Positions 1-11,554 are shown, counted from the stretch's first letter. The stretch: 64,000 nucleotides of DNA from Allacma fusca (GCA_947179485.1 OX359247.1:14422588-14486587); one strand, 5' to 3'. The notes: a model not told the origin generated them from the sequence alone. Numbers and translations are program-made.

Positions 1-52
1 CGCTGAGCCAGAAACTGATAATGCTACTCCCAAAGACTTGGAGCGAGTCAAG
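1..52 (+). CDS. Msp300: Spectrin rod exon 1 (3' part only)
   Basis: The visible part encodes 17 codons starting at position 2 and ending ...KDLERVK, followed by donor AAG|GTAAAA. Its 5' boundary is outside the window. Reading continues in phase 0 into the exon at 138. It is too short to show a domain by itself and is accepted because the frame and helix-like composition run on into the next exon. Confidence 0.6.
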
Positions 53-137
53 GTAAAAATCAGCTGGTTTCTCTTCTTACGTACAGTTATCGAAGATTTA
101 ATTAATTGCAATTACTAAATTCGAAACTAAAATATAG

Positions 138-290
138 GATCTTCTCGGTGAAATTAACTCTCATAAGTACTCAATGGAGGATCTGAATGAGAAATGCGAG
201 CAGCTAATTGAGGAATGCTCTGCTCCACGTGTTCGCGAGGATACCATTCAACTTCAGTCATTGTACACTACGCTGGTTGCAAACGCCCAG
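138..290 (+). CDS. Msp300: Spectrin rod exon 2
   Basis: Fifty-one codons between acceptor ATATAG and donor CAG|GTAATA, phase 0 at both ends. The product is a Leu/Glu/Lys-rich helix (DLLGEINSHKYSMEDLNEKC...LQSLYTTLVANAQ) typical of the first helices of a spectrin repeat. A shorter open frame starting at 215 in another register is a shadow; the true frame has heptad-spaced hydrophobics and joins both neighbours. Confidence 0.8.
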
Positions 291-360
291 GTAATAGATA
301 CGCTGACATTGTAGTGTCCTCAAATTATGATGTTCGTACTAATCCTAGTGGATACTTTAG

Positions 361-522
361 GCTCTTCAATCCAGAACTCACAAGAAGTTGGCCGATCATA
401 CGGAATTTTTGAAGGCCAAAAAGGAAATTGAAGAATGGCTTAGCCGGGCAGAAGGTACAATCCAAGATTGTTCAGGATTTGCGGATGAGCCTATTATGCG
501 CGAGAACTTAGACACTATTCAG
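361..522 (+). CDS. Msp300: Spectrin rod exon 3, Trp-bearing helix A
   Basis: Fifty-four codons, acceptor TTTAG at 356-360, donor CAG|GTGTTA, phase 0 both sides. The segment KKEIEEWLSRAEG has the conserved Trp of spectrin-repeat helix A, usually at heptad position d. A second in-exon AG (CCAG, 371-374) would put the reading frame out, so the upstream AG was chosen. Confidence 0.8.
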
Positions 523-602
523 GTGTTATATTTCTACAATGTAATAAATTAGTCGTATTAGAGCTACAATATATGAACTCATGCTGAAATTATTGCATTT
601 AG

Positions 603-785
603 ACTGTTGCCACAAGACAGACCGAAGGTCAGCATTTACTGAACGTACTTCACGACGCATTCACTCACTTAATCAATGCGGTCCCTATTGAACAACAAGA
701 TTCTATGAGAAATGATGTCGAAGTAATAAGATCCAGATGGGAAGATTTTATTTTGAATATTAAAAATAGCATCTCCAAGCTGAAG
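603..785 (+). CDS. Msp300: Spectrin rod exon 4
   Basis: Sixty-one codons, acceptor CATTTAG, donor AAG|GTAAAA, phase 0. The exon encodes helix B/C-like sequence including QTEGQHLLNVLHD and the SRWEDFI motif, where the Trp marks the third helix of a repeat. No long single-frame ORF covers it, so it was found from the splice signals and frame continuity. Confidence 0.78.
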
Positions 786-903
786 GTAAAAGGGCTATTA
801 AATACTGATTTTGCTATTAAAAGCAACGTGCGAACAAACAAACTTACTGACCGTCAAAATATAAATTGAGTTCAATAGCATGACTATTAAATTACGCTTA
901 CAG

Positions 904-1047
904 GAAACTCTTCAGCAATGGAGCGACTTCAATGAAAAATGTGCAGAATTTGATAGCTGGGCCACAAATATGTTGCAAGGCTTGAGTAACGATGATGATA
1001 TCATGTCAGATTTAGGAACTATAAAAACTACCAACGAACGTTATAAG
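904..1047 (+). CDS. Msp300: Spectrin rod exon 5
   Basis: Forty-eight codons, acceptor TTACAG, donor AAG|GTGACT, phase 0. The sequence has two Trp residues (LQQWSDF and FDSWATNML) spaced as at the C-to-A helix junction of successive spectrin repeats, then an acidic NDDDI turn. The ATG at 880 is intronic and not a real start. Confidence 0.8.
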
Positions 1048-1151
1048 GTGACTAAAATGCTGTATTACTTTTTAGTTTCATTCACGGTCAAACTCGAGTA
1101 CAATTCTTCAATCCATTTTCTGATCTTATCTGTAACACTTTTCGTACACAG

Positions 1152-1802
1152 AGTCTTCAAAATGAAATTGAGTCCGAGAAACATCAGTTGGATAAATTGA
1201 CGGAAGAATCTCAAAATCTTTTCTCATTGTCGAAAAACGAAGCACCAGTGAAGAAGGTCCGAGATCTTACAAAGAAATGGACGGACTTAAACAACCTTAT
1301 TGCCAAACTTCGTTCAGAATTGGAAAATGAGATCCGATCTTACACTCAGTACAATGATCAGCTACAAGAAATTGAAAAATGGTTGCTTCATATTTCCTTC
1401 CAACTCATGGCACACAACTCCCTCTACATCACAAACCGGGAGCAAACTCTGGAACAGCTCGAAGTTCATGAAGTGCTCTTGGATGAAATAAAGAACTACA
1501 AAACCGTTCTTGATGACATCAATAATAAAGGGCAGGAACAAATTCAAAAGTATGGGGATGAAGTGAAAGTCAACGTAGAGAAGCAGTTGAAGAATGTATT
1601 GGAAAGTTATGACTCCTTACTTCACACAGGATTGCAAATTAAAAATAGACTCATTGAATCTCTTGCTAAGTTCCAAGAGTATGAGGATACTCTTGAATCA
1701 ATTATGGCTAACTTGGATGCCTGGGAACCTGAAATTCTTGCGGGAGCTAATGTTCCAATTGTAAACATTGAGGATGCGAACTCCAAATTCGAAGCCATAA
1801 GG
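1152..1802 (+). CDS. Msp300: Spectrin rod exon 6, about two repeats
   Basis: This 217-codon exon lies between acceptor ACACAG and donor AGG|GTAATG, phase 0. It holds KKWTDLNNLIAKL, IEKWLLHISF and LDAWEPEIL, giving three Trp landmarks at roughly spectrin-repeat spacing (about 105-110 residues per repeat). Leu/Ile/Val fall on heptad positions through most of its length. It encodes part of the elongated rod rather than a catalytic domain. Confidence 0.87.
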
Positions 1803-1917
1803 GTAATGAGGGATTAAGATAAAATTTCTTCAGTATTTGCAATAAATAAAAAGTTCCCAAATATAATATGCACAGGTCAAACAGATAGTCATATATTTTA
1901 TGAAACTTTATTTATAG

Positions 1918-2091
1918 AAAATGCACAATAAACTTCAAGGAGAAAAGAGCCGCTTGTCTCTCGCCGTTCATGCCTGCGAGGCTGCAACTGCTTCCTTATC
2001 AAGACCAACTAGTCCGCAGGAAGCTCTGCTGCAGCCAATTCCAGATAAAGAATTAGCAGTTCGTTCTCGACTCGAAGATTGTATTGATCAG
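1918..2091 (+). CDS. Msp300: Spectrin rod exon 7
   Basis: Fifty-eight codons, acceptor TTTATAG, donor CAG|GTAAGA (near-consensus), phase 0. The helix-like product HNKLQGEKSRLSLAVHACE is followed by a Pro/Ser linker (SRPTSPQEAL) and a second helix ending LEDCIDQ. The Pro linker looks like a loop between helices of one repeat. Confidence 0.78.
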
Positions 2092-2373
2092 GTAAGATTA
2101 ATGATATAACCTTGCATATGCTTTTGTGTATCTATATTTTTTGCACGTATTTGCTTAGAAATACAGAAATCAATACATTCATTTTGTTATTGAAGTCAAC
2201 AGCGCTCTATAACTTTGTGTACACTGTACCTGTTTTATCCTTTCACGGAAGTGAAAAGTAGCATTTTCTTGTGAGGGAAAATAATAAACATGCATTTTGC
2301 ATGAATTTAGATGATCAAAGAAGACGTTCACTTTATACTAATCCAATGCACATTGATAACTTTTCACACGCAG

Positions 2374-2562
2374 GTTCAAAACCAAATGTCAGACCTATCT
2401 GCGGCTTCCCTGACTCTTGAGGGAATAAAAGCTAGTAAAGATGGGCTGAATCAGTGGGCGGACGACACACTTGCCACATTAAAGGATATCAAGAATCGAC
2501 CATCTAAATTCAGGCCGGATACTTCCCAACTGGAAATGAATCAACTTCAAGATATTCGCAAT
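2374..2562 (+). CDS. Msp300: Spectrin rod exon 8
   Basis: Sixty-three codons, acceptor CACGCAG, donor AAT|GTGAGT, phase 0. It includes LNQWADDTLATL, a helix-A Trp motif, and a basic loop KNRPSKFRPD. The preceding 282-nt intron shows no other exon. Confidence 0.8.
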
Positions 2563-2647
2563 GTGAGTTTTTAATGTTATGATATTGAGTTGTTTTCGAA
2601 AGAAATCTGGTCGTTATGGTAATGATAATTGTTTTTATTAATAACAG

Positions 2648-3895
2648 GCTGCTGGAGACAAGTTAATTCAACTGGAAGAAGTTGAAATCCAAGAGTCAGG
2701 TTTAGTGGAAAGTATTTACTTGCCTGATCTCCGCTCTAAATTAGAGAATATTGATTCTGAGGTTCAAAATGTCGTGGAAGCACGACTGACACTTCAAGAC
2801 AAAATAACTGAGCATAAAAACCTTATCTCGAGTATTCAAGCGTGGTTAGACTCCCTTTCTGGTCAGTTGGAAAAACTTGAGAAACCTAGTCAGTTCAATA
2901 TTGATGACAAACTGGACAAAATTGGAGGAATCTCCCAAATCTTCCAAAATGATAACAAACAGAAACTAAATGATTTAAAAAAGTCCAGCAGTGAAATTAT
3001 TAAAGAGACTAATAATATTGACACTCAAATAATTGAAGACCAAGTAAGCAGCTTAGAGAGAAAGTTTGGAGAATTCAACAAGCGCGTGGAACGAAAGCAA
3101 CAGATCCTAGAGCAGATTAAGAAGAACTTAGGAGATTTCAACAACGACTTGTATCAAATCAATAGTTACATTAAGAATAAGAATGTGGACTACACATTAA
3201 ACATTGGTTATGAAATACAACCAATTGAAACTATCCACGGGGAAATTAAAGGATTACTCAGAGAGCTAGACAGCAAAGAAATAATTCTCTCTACTTTGGA
3301 AAAAAGGCTGGGGACTTTACATCCAGAGCTGGAAGATGCCGAGATTCAAACCGCTGAGAATGAGTTGAGCAAGACAACGAGTGAACTTGAGAAGCTGAAG
3401 GATAGGCTGAAGTCCCAATTGAGTGGTTTGAAAGATAGTATCAAGATCCGAAGAAAGTTCCATGATGCCATTGACAATACCAATGCATGGGTGAACCGAA
3501 TTTCCAAAGAACTCGTACTAAGTTTGACAAACCCGCTTGCGAGCACTAAAGTACAGGCTCTGTTGAACAAAATTGACAAACTAATTGGTCAAATTAAGGA
3601 AAAGTTAGATTCCACTGAGCTTCACGCTGACTATGAGAAGCTAAGGAAGGACTGTGATGATACTGAGGGCAGCAAATTGGATGAGTTGGTGAAAGCAATT
3701 GAGCAGAGTTTGAACGATTTGAACTCAACAGCACTCTTGCAAAAGCAAAACCTTACTGGAGTGTACGCTCAAAGGAAAGCGTTTGAAGAAGAATTTGATA
3801 GGTGCGAGAACTGGATTAAGGAATGCGAGACTAGTTTAGGTTCCGATCTTAAGGGCTCCGGAAATTTGAATGTTCTGGAGGAGCAAGTTAAAAAG
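2648..3895 (+). CDS. Msp300: Spectrin rod exon 9, about four repeats
   Basis: This 416-codon exon is the longest of the rod part, between acceptor ATAACAG and donor AAG|GTATGG, phase 0. It has Trp-bearing helices SSIQAWLDSLSGQ, NTNAWVNRISKE and CENWIKECETSLG, with long Lys/Glu/Leu heptad stretches between. Its length equals about four repeats of 105 residues. No catalytic or binding motif was recognised. Confidence 0.88.
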
Positions 3896-4016
3896 GTATG
3901 GCTAGTATCAAGCATCGACTATAATTTGAACTGCGATAAAATTCTTGGAATAATTTTAGTTTCTGAATTACACCCATATGTTGAACTTATTTGGCTAAAT
4001 AAATATTACATTTCAG

Positions 4017-4352
4017 TTTATAAAATTGGAAGCTGACTGTGAAGAGATTCAGAAAACCGTTCAAGCACTGAATGATGAAGGGAAACAGATGATGCCCTCC
4101 TTGAATGAGCCTGATCGTCAAATCCTTGCTGATCAGCTGTCATCGCTCTCCATTAAAGTGTACGCTTTATCTCAAAGCAGTGCTGACAAGTTGAACCAGC
4201 TGCAAAATGCTATAAAAGAATTGCAGCAGGCCTCAAATATTATCGCAGAAAGTCGAGAATACTTAAACAAAATCAAGAAACGAGTGGACGAGTTGAACAA
4301 GCCAATGGGCAATAATTATGACGAAACACATGAAGTTCTTGGTACCTTTGAG
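4017..4352 (+). CDS. Msp300: Spectrin rod exon 10
   Basis: This exon has 112 codons, close to one spectrin repeat in length. Acceptor TTTCAG, donor GAG|GTAAGA, phase 0. The product begins FIKLEADCEEIQKTV and ends HEVLGTFE, coiled-coil in composition. It lacks a clear helix-A Trp, which suggests its repeat boundaries are offset from the exon boundaries. Confidence 0.82.
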
Positions 4353-4524
4353 GTAAGAATGACTATACTGGTTTTTTTGCATATTTTCAACGTAAATGTA
4401 AATGCAATGGTTGACACATGTCCTTTATTTGGTTATGTTAAAGCGACACAAATACATAAATTAATTTATTGTATTATGATTTTAAAAAATAGATTTATTG
4501 TATTTACTTTATTTCAACATTTAG

Positions 4525-5133
4525 ACGTTGCTGGAAGATCTTAAGACCTACCGAAAGAAGCTTGACTCGGATGAGTATCAAGCCCTCCGATCTTTACCTG
4601 ATTTCAGAGAAGTTCTCAAAGACATGGACTCATTGATCTATGTCATTGAAGGAATAATTACTAAATTGCGCCATCTGGTCTTACTGCAGCAGCAGTATGC
4701 TGCTATCGTTACTGAAATTCAGAACTTCCTCACAAACTACCAAGATGTTGTAGGCGGTATCCAGAAGTCGGGTGGGTCAAGCGAAGATAATATTAAACTT
4801 TACGATGACGTTCTTGCCAGAATCCAATATAATGAAGCACAACTAGCTTCTGCGACGGACAAGGGTGACAGGATTTCCGACGAAGGAACAATCGCAGATC
4901 GTAACGCCATCACTGAACAGCTTCAAAATCTGAAACAAGGTTTGAACGAATTGAAACGCATTGTGGAACGGAAACGCTTAGAAGATGCTGAGGCTATTGC
5001 AGAGTATCTTAAGTATAGTCAAGAGTTAGACGACATTATTTCATGGCTACATGACAATGAAGTCACTATCAAATCCAGGCCTATTTTGGAGATTCCCATT
5101 TCTTCTGTGGACAACGAAATTCGGAAGCATGAA
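4525..5133 (+). CDS. Msp300: Spectrin rod exon 11, about two repeats
   Basis: This 203-codon exon lies between acceptor ATTTAG and donor GAA|GTAAGA, phase 0. It starts TLLEDLKTYRKKLDSDEY and carries ELDDIISWLHDNE, a helix-A Trp signature, near the end. A Gly/Ser loop (GGIQKSGGSSED) separates helices. Length and composition fit two spectrin repeats. Confidence 0.85.
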
Positions 5134-5245
5134 GTAAGAATTTAATGAGAGAAATGCCGAATTTACATATTACTTAATATTTCTTGTAAATACTTGTAAT
5201 AACTATAGATACCTGATAATTACCATCTTCTTTACATCTTAACAG

Positions 5246-5551
5246 ACGCTTGCTTCAGAAGTTACAGAAAAGTTAGGCAATATCGTCTCAATCGAAGAAT
5301 CACTCCCAGCAGATGGCCTTCCATCCTCCTTAGCAGACAAGCTAAGTGAAGCCAGACTACTTGCAAAGGTTCTACCGCAAGAATTGGCTGAAAGGTTGAG
5401 TTATTTGGAGAAGAACAGAAGCTTGCGACAGCAGCATGAGAAATTAGTTCGAGGACTTGGCAAATGGATGAAAGAGGCACAAGATCACCTTAAAGGAACT
5501 GATGCGGGCATCAATTTTGAAAAGGCTGCGGCAGATTTGTCTGATCATAAA
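5246..5551 (+). CDS. Msp300: Spectrin rod exon 12
   Basis: This exon has 102 codons, about one repeat. Acceptor TTAACAG, donor AAA|GTATGT, phase 0. The product has the linker SIEESLPADGLPSS between helices and then LVRGLGKWMKEAQDHL, the Trp helix of the next repeat. Confidence 0.83.
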
Positions 5552-5628
5552 GTATGTTTTATCTTCATCATAACAGTGAGATTATTTGATATTCAGAGTG
5601 TTTCTGCTAAAAAATGATATTCTTATAG

Positions 5629-5964
5629 ACCTACTTCAATAACGAGAAAGCCATAACTCAGCAACTAAGTTCAGCAAAGCAACTCGTTGACAGCATTTGG
5701 CCATGTGTTTCCCCTCAAGATCAAGAACTAATCAGCAAGGAACATCAAGAATTGAATGACTTAATACGAAATACGTTCAATCTCTCAAAGAGTAAAATCG
5801 CCGAGTTGGAAAAGGCTTCTAATTTATGGAATTCTTATAGAGAGCTTTATGGTGCCATTGAGAGTGCTATTGCTAAAGCCGAGGAACCTATTGAGCCCGG
5901 AACTAATCTAGGAGCTCTGAAGTATAACCTTGCGGCAGCTCGAGAAATAATAGCTACATTGCAG
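5629..5964 (+). CDS. Msp300: Spectrin rod exon 13
   Basis: This exon has 112 codons, one repeat in length. Acceptor TTATAG, donor CAG|GTACTC, phase 0. Helices include QQLSSAKQLVDSIW and ASNLWNSYRELYGAI, with the usual Trp residues. The C-terminal loop EEPIEPGTNLGA precedes a short helix. Confidence 0.83.
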
Positions 5965-6100
5965 GTACTCTTTTAAGCCATGACACAAATCTATCTACGT
6001 AACAAACATGTCCAATTGAAAATTTGTATGCATCTTAAGCACTTAATGCAGTCATAAAATTTGCGTACATGTTATTTTGCTTTGTACTTGCTTACATCAG

Positions 6101-6283
6101 AGCCGTCAAAACGAGTATGACAACCTCAAAGAAAGAGCATCCACTATTCAAGAACAAGCCGATGCCAATTGTAAATCCAAAATTGAGAACCAGATGCAAG
6201 AACTCGACAAGAGATGGAATGATGCGTTTAAGTTGCTCGATGAACGTCGCGAGGATCTTTCTAAACTGGTCTCCAACTGGGAG
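6101..6283 (+). CDS. Msp300: Spectrin rod exon 14
   Basis: Sixty-one codons, acceptor ACATCAG, donor GAG|GTAACT, phase 0. It contains ELDKRWNDAFKLLDERRED, a textbook spectrin helix C followed by the Trp helix start KLVSNWE. Two overlapping frames upstream are shadows extending into the intron. Confidence 0.83.
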
Positions 6284-6425
6284 GTAACTACACCAACACA
6301 TAAATTCATATTGAATGAATTACGTAATGTTTACATTTTATCAATTTTGGCAAGCTTTCAAAAATTGCTTCTGTTTCGTTATCAATCTGCTATCTCAATT
6401 GGTACACTTTACTGAAAAATTCCAG

Positions 6426-6700
6426 CAATGTGAAGGGCTGTGGCAGAAGTTTGAGTCAGGCTTAACCTCCATCGAGGATCACTTCTCCCAGATTGATCCC
6501 ACGATCCGTTCCCATCAACAGCTAAACGAAACGCGGACGGCCCTAGAGTCAATCCTAAATGAATGCAATGATTTGGAACCTATCCATAAGGACTTGCTCC
6601 AATCTGCGAGTCACATCTTGAAGCATTTGAAAACCGCCTCTGATATCTGTTACTCATCATTAAATGGGAAACTGAATCATTTATCGGAGCAGTACAAAAC
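6426..6700 (+). CDS. Msp300: Spectrin rod exon 15
   Basis: This exon has 275 nt. It starts in phase 0 after TTCCAG and ends at donor AAC|GTAAGG, leaving two bases of a codon. This is one of only three junctions in the window that are not phase 0. The product QCEGLWQKFESGL...HLSEQYK is one repeat-length coiled coil. Reading through the donor gives an immediate stop, so splicing is required. Confidence 0.82.
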
Positions 6701-9094
6701 GTAAGGAGAAGTTGTTCATCTGATCTCGTAACCTCGTCTTGCCTTTTTTATCTTGTTGTATACTCATCCCAGACGTTTTACTCACTCCAGGGTTGATGGG
6801 TGCGTGTGTGTAGGAGATTTCTGCTAAATCCTCGCATTAGGTCATTTATATTTATAAATACCATGATTACGACAATTATGATAATTGCCTAGTTAGCATG
6901 GACGATTATCATTTCTGCATTGTCATGCCCGTTCCTACATACGTAGTGAAAATTGTTTGCATAGTTTGACCAAGTAGCCGACAAGTTTTATCAACAAGTA
7001 ATTTATTTTATGTTGGAACTTTACTAATCTTGTAGAAACTAACTTTAAAATCTTCTCTCGTATGGTCATTAATTATTTTAGTCTAAGGATTTCTTCGGAA
7101 AACACGAGTAGCCCATCCTTTGTATTTGCGCAGCGTAAGGAAAACGTTGTTTCTCGACTACATAACATGTATGCAGGTCAAAAAACTCCATTGTTTGGGA
7201 GTTCATTAATATGCCGCAAGTATTTGGGTATGCCTAGGACTATTTGTGTACTGAAGCATTTGGTGTTTATTTTATGTTTATCAACCAACGCAAATTTTTT
7301 TCTAAGCTGCTAATTCCCATAAGCTGTTTGTTATTGTAATGTGCTATGTCAGTCCTGTACTATACAATATTTCTCTTCAGACGTGATTTGTGCTACTACA
7401 ACCATATCGCTACGTGCGTCTCAGCTCCGCACAAGGTTTTGGCATGAGCCACTCTCTGATAACAAAAGCTTCTTGATAGCAAGTGAGACTGGCATGCAGT
7501 TTTTGACATCATCACCTAAAACCATAACCCATAATTTATCACATTCACTTGAACGTTCTTGACAACGAAAGGGATACTTGCGATACTTACTTATTCCAGT
7601 ACCTTGCTGACACGTTTTGAACGGCGAAACATTCTTGTCGTTTTTCCACTCCTAATTTATTTCTCTTATCTGATATAGTAGTACTGCTATATACACCCAT
7701 AGGTCATTCTAATTGCAGGTTGTATTATGAAAATTAAAATGTGTATGGAGTATGGAGGATACTTTTGATATCATAGGATGGAAGAGACCTCTGAGAAAAA
7801 ACAAGTTCTTAATGGAAAAAATGTTACCGCACGATAGAGCAAAAAAGGTGCAGGTTGATTAAGAATTGTAAATGCACTTGGATATTTCCTCTGACAAATA
7901 CCTATTTAATTATGCTGGCTTGTCTGATATCTTTCACTTAAAGAAGTATCTACAGGTGTATATGGTCTTCCAACAGTATTCGTATGTATGTACATACGCA
8001 TGCATTGGAACTACACTGTGTTAGTGGTAATGTTAGCCTTAACTGAAAGTTGCAGTGTTCCTTTCATTTTATCTATGGATCTGACTTTGGTGCTGGGCTG
8101 TGGTAGTATTCATACATTGCTTGAAAGTATAGCTTTGAAGTCCAAGCGAGACCTTTTCAAGCCATACTATTATGTAGCACGATTTTGCTGCTAAAATCCA
8201 TGAATTTATGATCACCTGCTATTCGTTACCTTAGAGAATATTAGAGAGTTAGAGACTGTTTCATTTATGGTCGTTTGAAATAATGACCAAAACTGGGGGA
8301 GTGCATACGACATTTTACCTTGACTTTTTGGTTTCCTTTATGTAAGAACATTTGTTTCATTTTTTAATTTATGCGTACATACATACTACATGGGTACTAT
8401 ATGAGGAGTGAACATACTTGTTGTTTACTTCTGAACGTGTGATTATCGTATGTATGCATGGACTAAAATGATGTGACGGGATAAAATGCACCGAAGATCA
8501 TATATGCTAATTTGATTCCTCAAGTCAGCATGAATTCCTATGATTGCATGTTAATTGGTGATCTTTCCCCCCTCCTTGTAATTATCTTAACTGGAATCTT
8601 GTTGCTTCTTGTTGCTCTCCATCACTCGTGCTTCCAATTTAGTATCATTAAAATTTCTATCGACTTCATGACATTAACCTTGATTTTGATGTACGATCTC
8701 TGAGTAAAGCACTTGGGACGATTTCCCACAAAGTCAAAATCAATGTTATGCGCATTTAACTAATTTTCTATAATTAGCTTCTACAGTTTCGGAAGCCTAT
8801 TTTCCCGTTCTAATTGGGAATTCATAAGCTAATGTGAAACACAAAGGAGGAAATGTTATTTAATCGTTGAGGCTGTGTGAGAATAGAATGAAATCATAAA
8901 AATTTATTAAGGTGATAATTTCTGGCACACATTGTAATAATAATAATCATAAGCAGCATATGAAGAAGTAAACTGGGATGTAATCCAATGTGCTGCATTC
9001 TCACAGTATTACTTCTGAATGACTGGGGTAATGAAAACTAATGAACTGTGCTCTGGCACTGACTTGTACTTACCAATCCTATTTTGTTGGACAG
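6701..9094 (+). other. Intron, 2.4 kb
   Basis: This is the longest uninterrupted noncoding stretch among the rod exons. It joins codon phase 2 to phase 2. I see no spectrin-like segment flanked by splice sites. Short frames at 7,062-7,313 and 7,988-8,194 have no coding character. CATA/GTAT simple repeats occur near 7,980-8,005 and 8,370-8,390. Nothing else was recognised. Confidence 0.7.
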
Positions 9095-9269
9095 AATCGT
9101 GGATTTGATTATCGAAAAGTTGAAATGGCTCAATGGTCAAGACACTTACTTGACGGAAATTGATGGGAAAATTGAAGATTATCAGAAAATACTCAATGAA
9201 ATCAAGTCGAACTTAAATCGCATCTGCCCTTATGAACCTAATCAAGTTGATGTGAGCAGACAAATGAAG
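9095..9269 (+). CDS. Msp300: Spectrin rod exon 16
   Basis: This 175-nt exon starts with one base that completes the codon split by the previous exon (AC+A, Thr), then runs IVDLIIEKLKWLNGQD, a helix with the repeat Trp. Donor AAG|GTATAA is in phase 0. The matching phase 2 junction over a 2.4-kb intron supports the pairing with the exon ending at 6,700. Confidence 0.8.
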
Positions 9270-9458
9270 GTATAACTTTTTTTCAAATGACAGTTTTCAC
9301 ACAAGAAAATATCTCTCCTCTCGAACATATTAGTTCATCCTCTTAGAATAAAATGGCTTCAAGGTCACCATACAAGAAACTGGGATCATGTATGTGTCTG
9401 TATGGCTGGCATTGGAAAACATTTAATTTTTTTATCTCTAATATTCTCCTACAAACAG

Positions 9459-9572
9459 GGTGTTGATGACCAAATTCAAGATGCGAAGAAATCTATACAA
9501 GAATTTAATACAGGACTGAAGGATAGATTCACAACCTTGAAGCAAATTTTACCTACGAGTGTAACTGAACAT
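9459..9572 (+). CDS. Msp300: Spectrin rod exon 17
   Basis: Thirty-eight codons, acceptor AAACAG, donor CAT|GTAAGA, phase 0. It encodes GVDDQIQDAKKSIQEF and a second helix ending PTSVTEH, a helix pair of one repeat. No separate motif was seen. Confidence 0.76.
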
Positions 9573-9809
9573 GTAAGAGCTTTGAATCACAATTAGGTTT
9601 TCTGGCATTGTCTTGTATCGCACATACGTCTGTATGTATCTACACATACCCAAATTCTTTATTGTTTTTTTTTGCTTCCTCAATCAGAGAGCGTTTTTCA
9701 AACGGAAACGTTTTTCTGGTCGGCTCAATTAATAATTTCATTGTATGCCGCTGTGTAAATTTCCAATTGGGTTGTGTGCTTTTTAATTTAATAATTTTAA
9801 AAACCACAG

Positions 9810-10007
9810 ATTTCCGGATTGGAAATCCAACTTGAGGAGTTGTCGTCAAGTTTAAATGACAAAATGAAGGAATTCAAGAGATTAAAGTCTGTGAGGAGTG
9901 ATTTTAAGAAGAATGTTCAAGAAATTAAAAATTGGATTCAAACGACGGAGAAAAATTTAATCGACAATGAAAACATGGAGCCAAGTGCACTTAAGCAGAA
10001 TATTCAG
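9810..10007 (+). CDS. Msp300: Spectrin rod exon 18
   Basis: Sixty-six codons, acceptor ACCACAG, donor CAG|GTACGT, phase 0. The Trp-bearing helix VQEIKNWIQTTEKNL and heptad-patterned LEIQLEELSSSLNDKMKEF identify it as rod sequence. The frame continues past the donor for 75 nt before a stop, which is shadow extension. Confidence 0.8.
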
Positions 10008-10577
10008 GTACGTGCATATACTACAATCATTCAGGTTTTATTTATGGCACTTGAATGTGCAAGTTGCACAACTTCCAAGTGATCAGGTAATTTTGAGACT
10101 CATGTAGGTACACAAACAAGTTTAAAATGTGTACCCATATATGCCCATACATATTTTGTACATGCGCCACATATCTTTACGAAGGAATACATAGCACCTT
10201 CACCGAACAGGAATTTTTAATGAAGGTTTTTTCCCAACTTGCTATCTACCGTATTTACATACATACATACGGTGGCTCTTCAGTCGAGAGCATATGAAGT
10301 AGCTTGACTACAAGTTTTATTACTAATTCTCATTCGAATGACATCAGCTCACCCGGAATTCTCAATGTATACATTGAAAATGGCTTTTTAAACCACGGTT
10401 GCACATATCCATTATTTCCGACGACCTTATAATTAACTCCACACAAGTGTCTGTTACAAGTGCCCTCGTGGCCTGTGTTCACTCTTATGATGACAAACTA
10501 AGCTTAGGAGTATTATGTCGCGATCAATGTTAAAATCTCAATTACAGTAAGTTATGTTTAAATAATAATATTCGCAG
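10008..10577 (+). other. Intron, 570 nt
   Basis: A+T-rich intron with a CATA tetranucleotide run near 10,254-10,270. No additional exon or RNA gene was seen. Confidence 0.65.
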
Positions 10578-10757
10578 ACGATGATGATGGAGCTACCTAA
10601 AATCCAAGATCAAATGGAAACACTTGAGAAGCTAGGTAAGGCAATCATGGACACTACACCAGATGACCCAGAAAAACAAGATGTACGAAATGAGATTGAC
10701 AATCTTCAACAACAGATTAATGACATTAGGAAAATAATTGAAGAAAGAAATTATAAG
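10578..10757 (+). CDS. Msp300: Spectrin rod exon 19
   Basis: Sixty codons, acceptor TTCGCAG, donor AAG|GTGAGG, phase 0. It encodes MELPKIQDQMETLEKLGKA, a Pro/Asp linker (TTPDDPEKQD) and a helix ending KIIEERNYK. Four Met/Thr codons at the start are in frame with the previous exon and are not a translation start. Confidence 0.78.
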
Positions 10758-11076
10758 GTGAGGATTATTTAAGACATGTTATTTATTTAAATTGGGTGTG
10801 AACTAATTAACATTTTATGTACAGTCGAGGCTAATAAAATTCCTGCATGCATAATATAGACTAAATACCGACTGAGCTATACTCAACCAGAGTTTAGTAA
10901 AAATAATAAGTAGCTACATACTCGTAACTAGTTTTTTCCCCCTACAACATTTTTTAACTCGTTCCTGTATTAGTATATTCAGTTATGCGGCGTAAAGGAA
11001 GTAGCTTTTTTTTATATAAATTAGAATTACCATACGAAAGACATTAAAAAAGTCGGAAAAAATTTTGAATTTGTAG
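10758..11076 (+). other. Intron, 319 nt
   Basis: A+T-rich with poly-T and poly-A tracts. No exon or other feature was seen. Confidence 0.65.
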
Positions 11077-11223
11077 ATTGGAGAATCCCTAGACTCCTGG
11101 CAAAAATTCCTCCAACTCTACGCACAAGTCATGGCTTGGGGCAATGAGAAAAAGATATTTTTACAGGAACCATTACAATTGGCCAGTTTGCCCGAGTCCC
11201 GACTCAAACTCAACAACTACACT
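11077..11223 (+). CDS. Msp300: Spectrin rod exon 20
   Basis: Forty-nine codons without any in-frame Met start, found from acceptor TTTGTAG, donor ACT|GTAAGT (consensus) and phase 0 continuity. It reads ESLDSWQKFLQLYAQVMAW and ends LPESRLKLNNYT. Two Trp residues and the helix-loop pattern fit a spectrin repeat in which the loop follows helix A. Confidence 0.78.
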
Positions 11224-11395
11224 GTAAGTCTGAGTTGACAAAACCCATTCAGGATTGGAGCCAAAGTATCTGCTACTGGCAAAAAAACAATTTTTTTTAA
11301 AAGCTTTTCGCAAAAACGATCTAATTCATGAGCGCATTAATAATTATCATTACTTACTGCTAGAGAAATTAAACAAAAATTATTGGAATTCATAG

Positions 11396-11554
11396 ATGGC
11401 AGTGAAAAGCCTGAAACACGTTGGTAAACAACTGAGTGAAATGGGTCGTGAACTAGATCGAATTGCTGAGATCTCAAATGTGGGTCCACTCCATAGCAAA
11501 TTAGATGAAGCAGAGCAGATGAAGGTCGCCGTTGAAACAGAGCTGTTGGAAAGG
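11396..11554 (+). CDS. Msp300: Spectrin rod exon 21
   Basis: Fifty-three codons, acceptor TTCATAG, donor AGG|GTAATC, phase 0. The ATG at the exon start is an internal Met. The sequence AVKSLKHVGKQLSEMGRELD and LDEAEQMKVAVETELLER is a helix pair of a repeat. Confidence 0.8.

Noticed and set aside
215-412. 65-codon frame at the window start
   Set aside because: It is out of frame with the two spectrin exons it overlaps and spans an intron.
7062-8703. Short frames in the 2.4-kb intron as hidden small genes
   Set aside because: Composition is that of random A+T-rich DNA (Cys/Phe/Leu-rich, no heptads or motifs) and none has plausible flanking signals.
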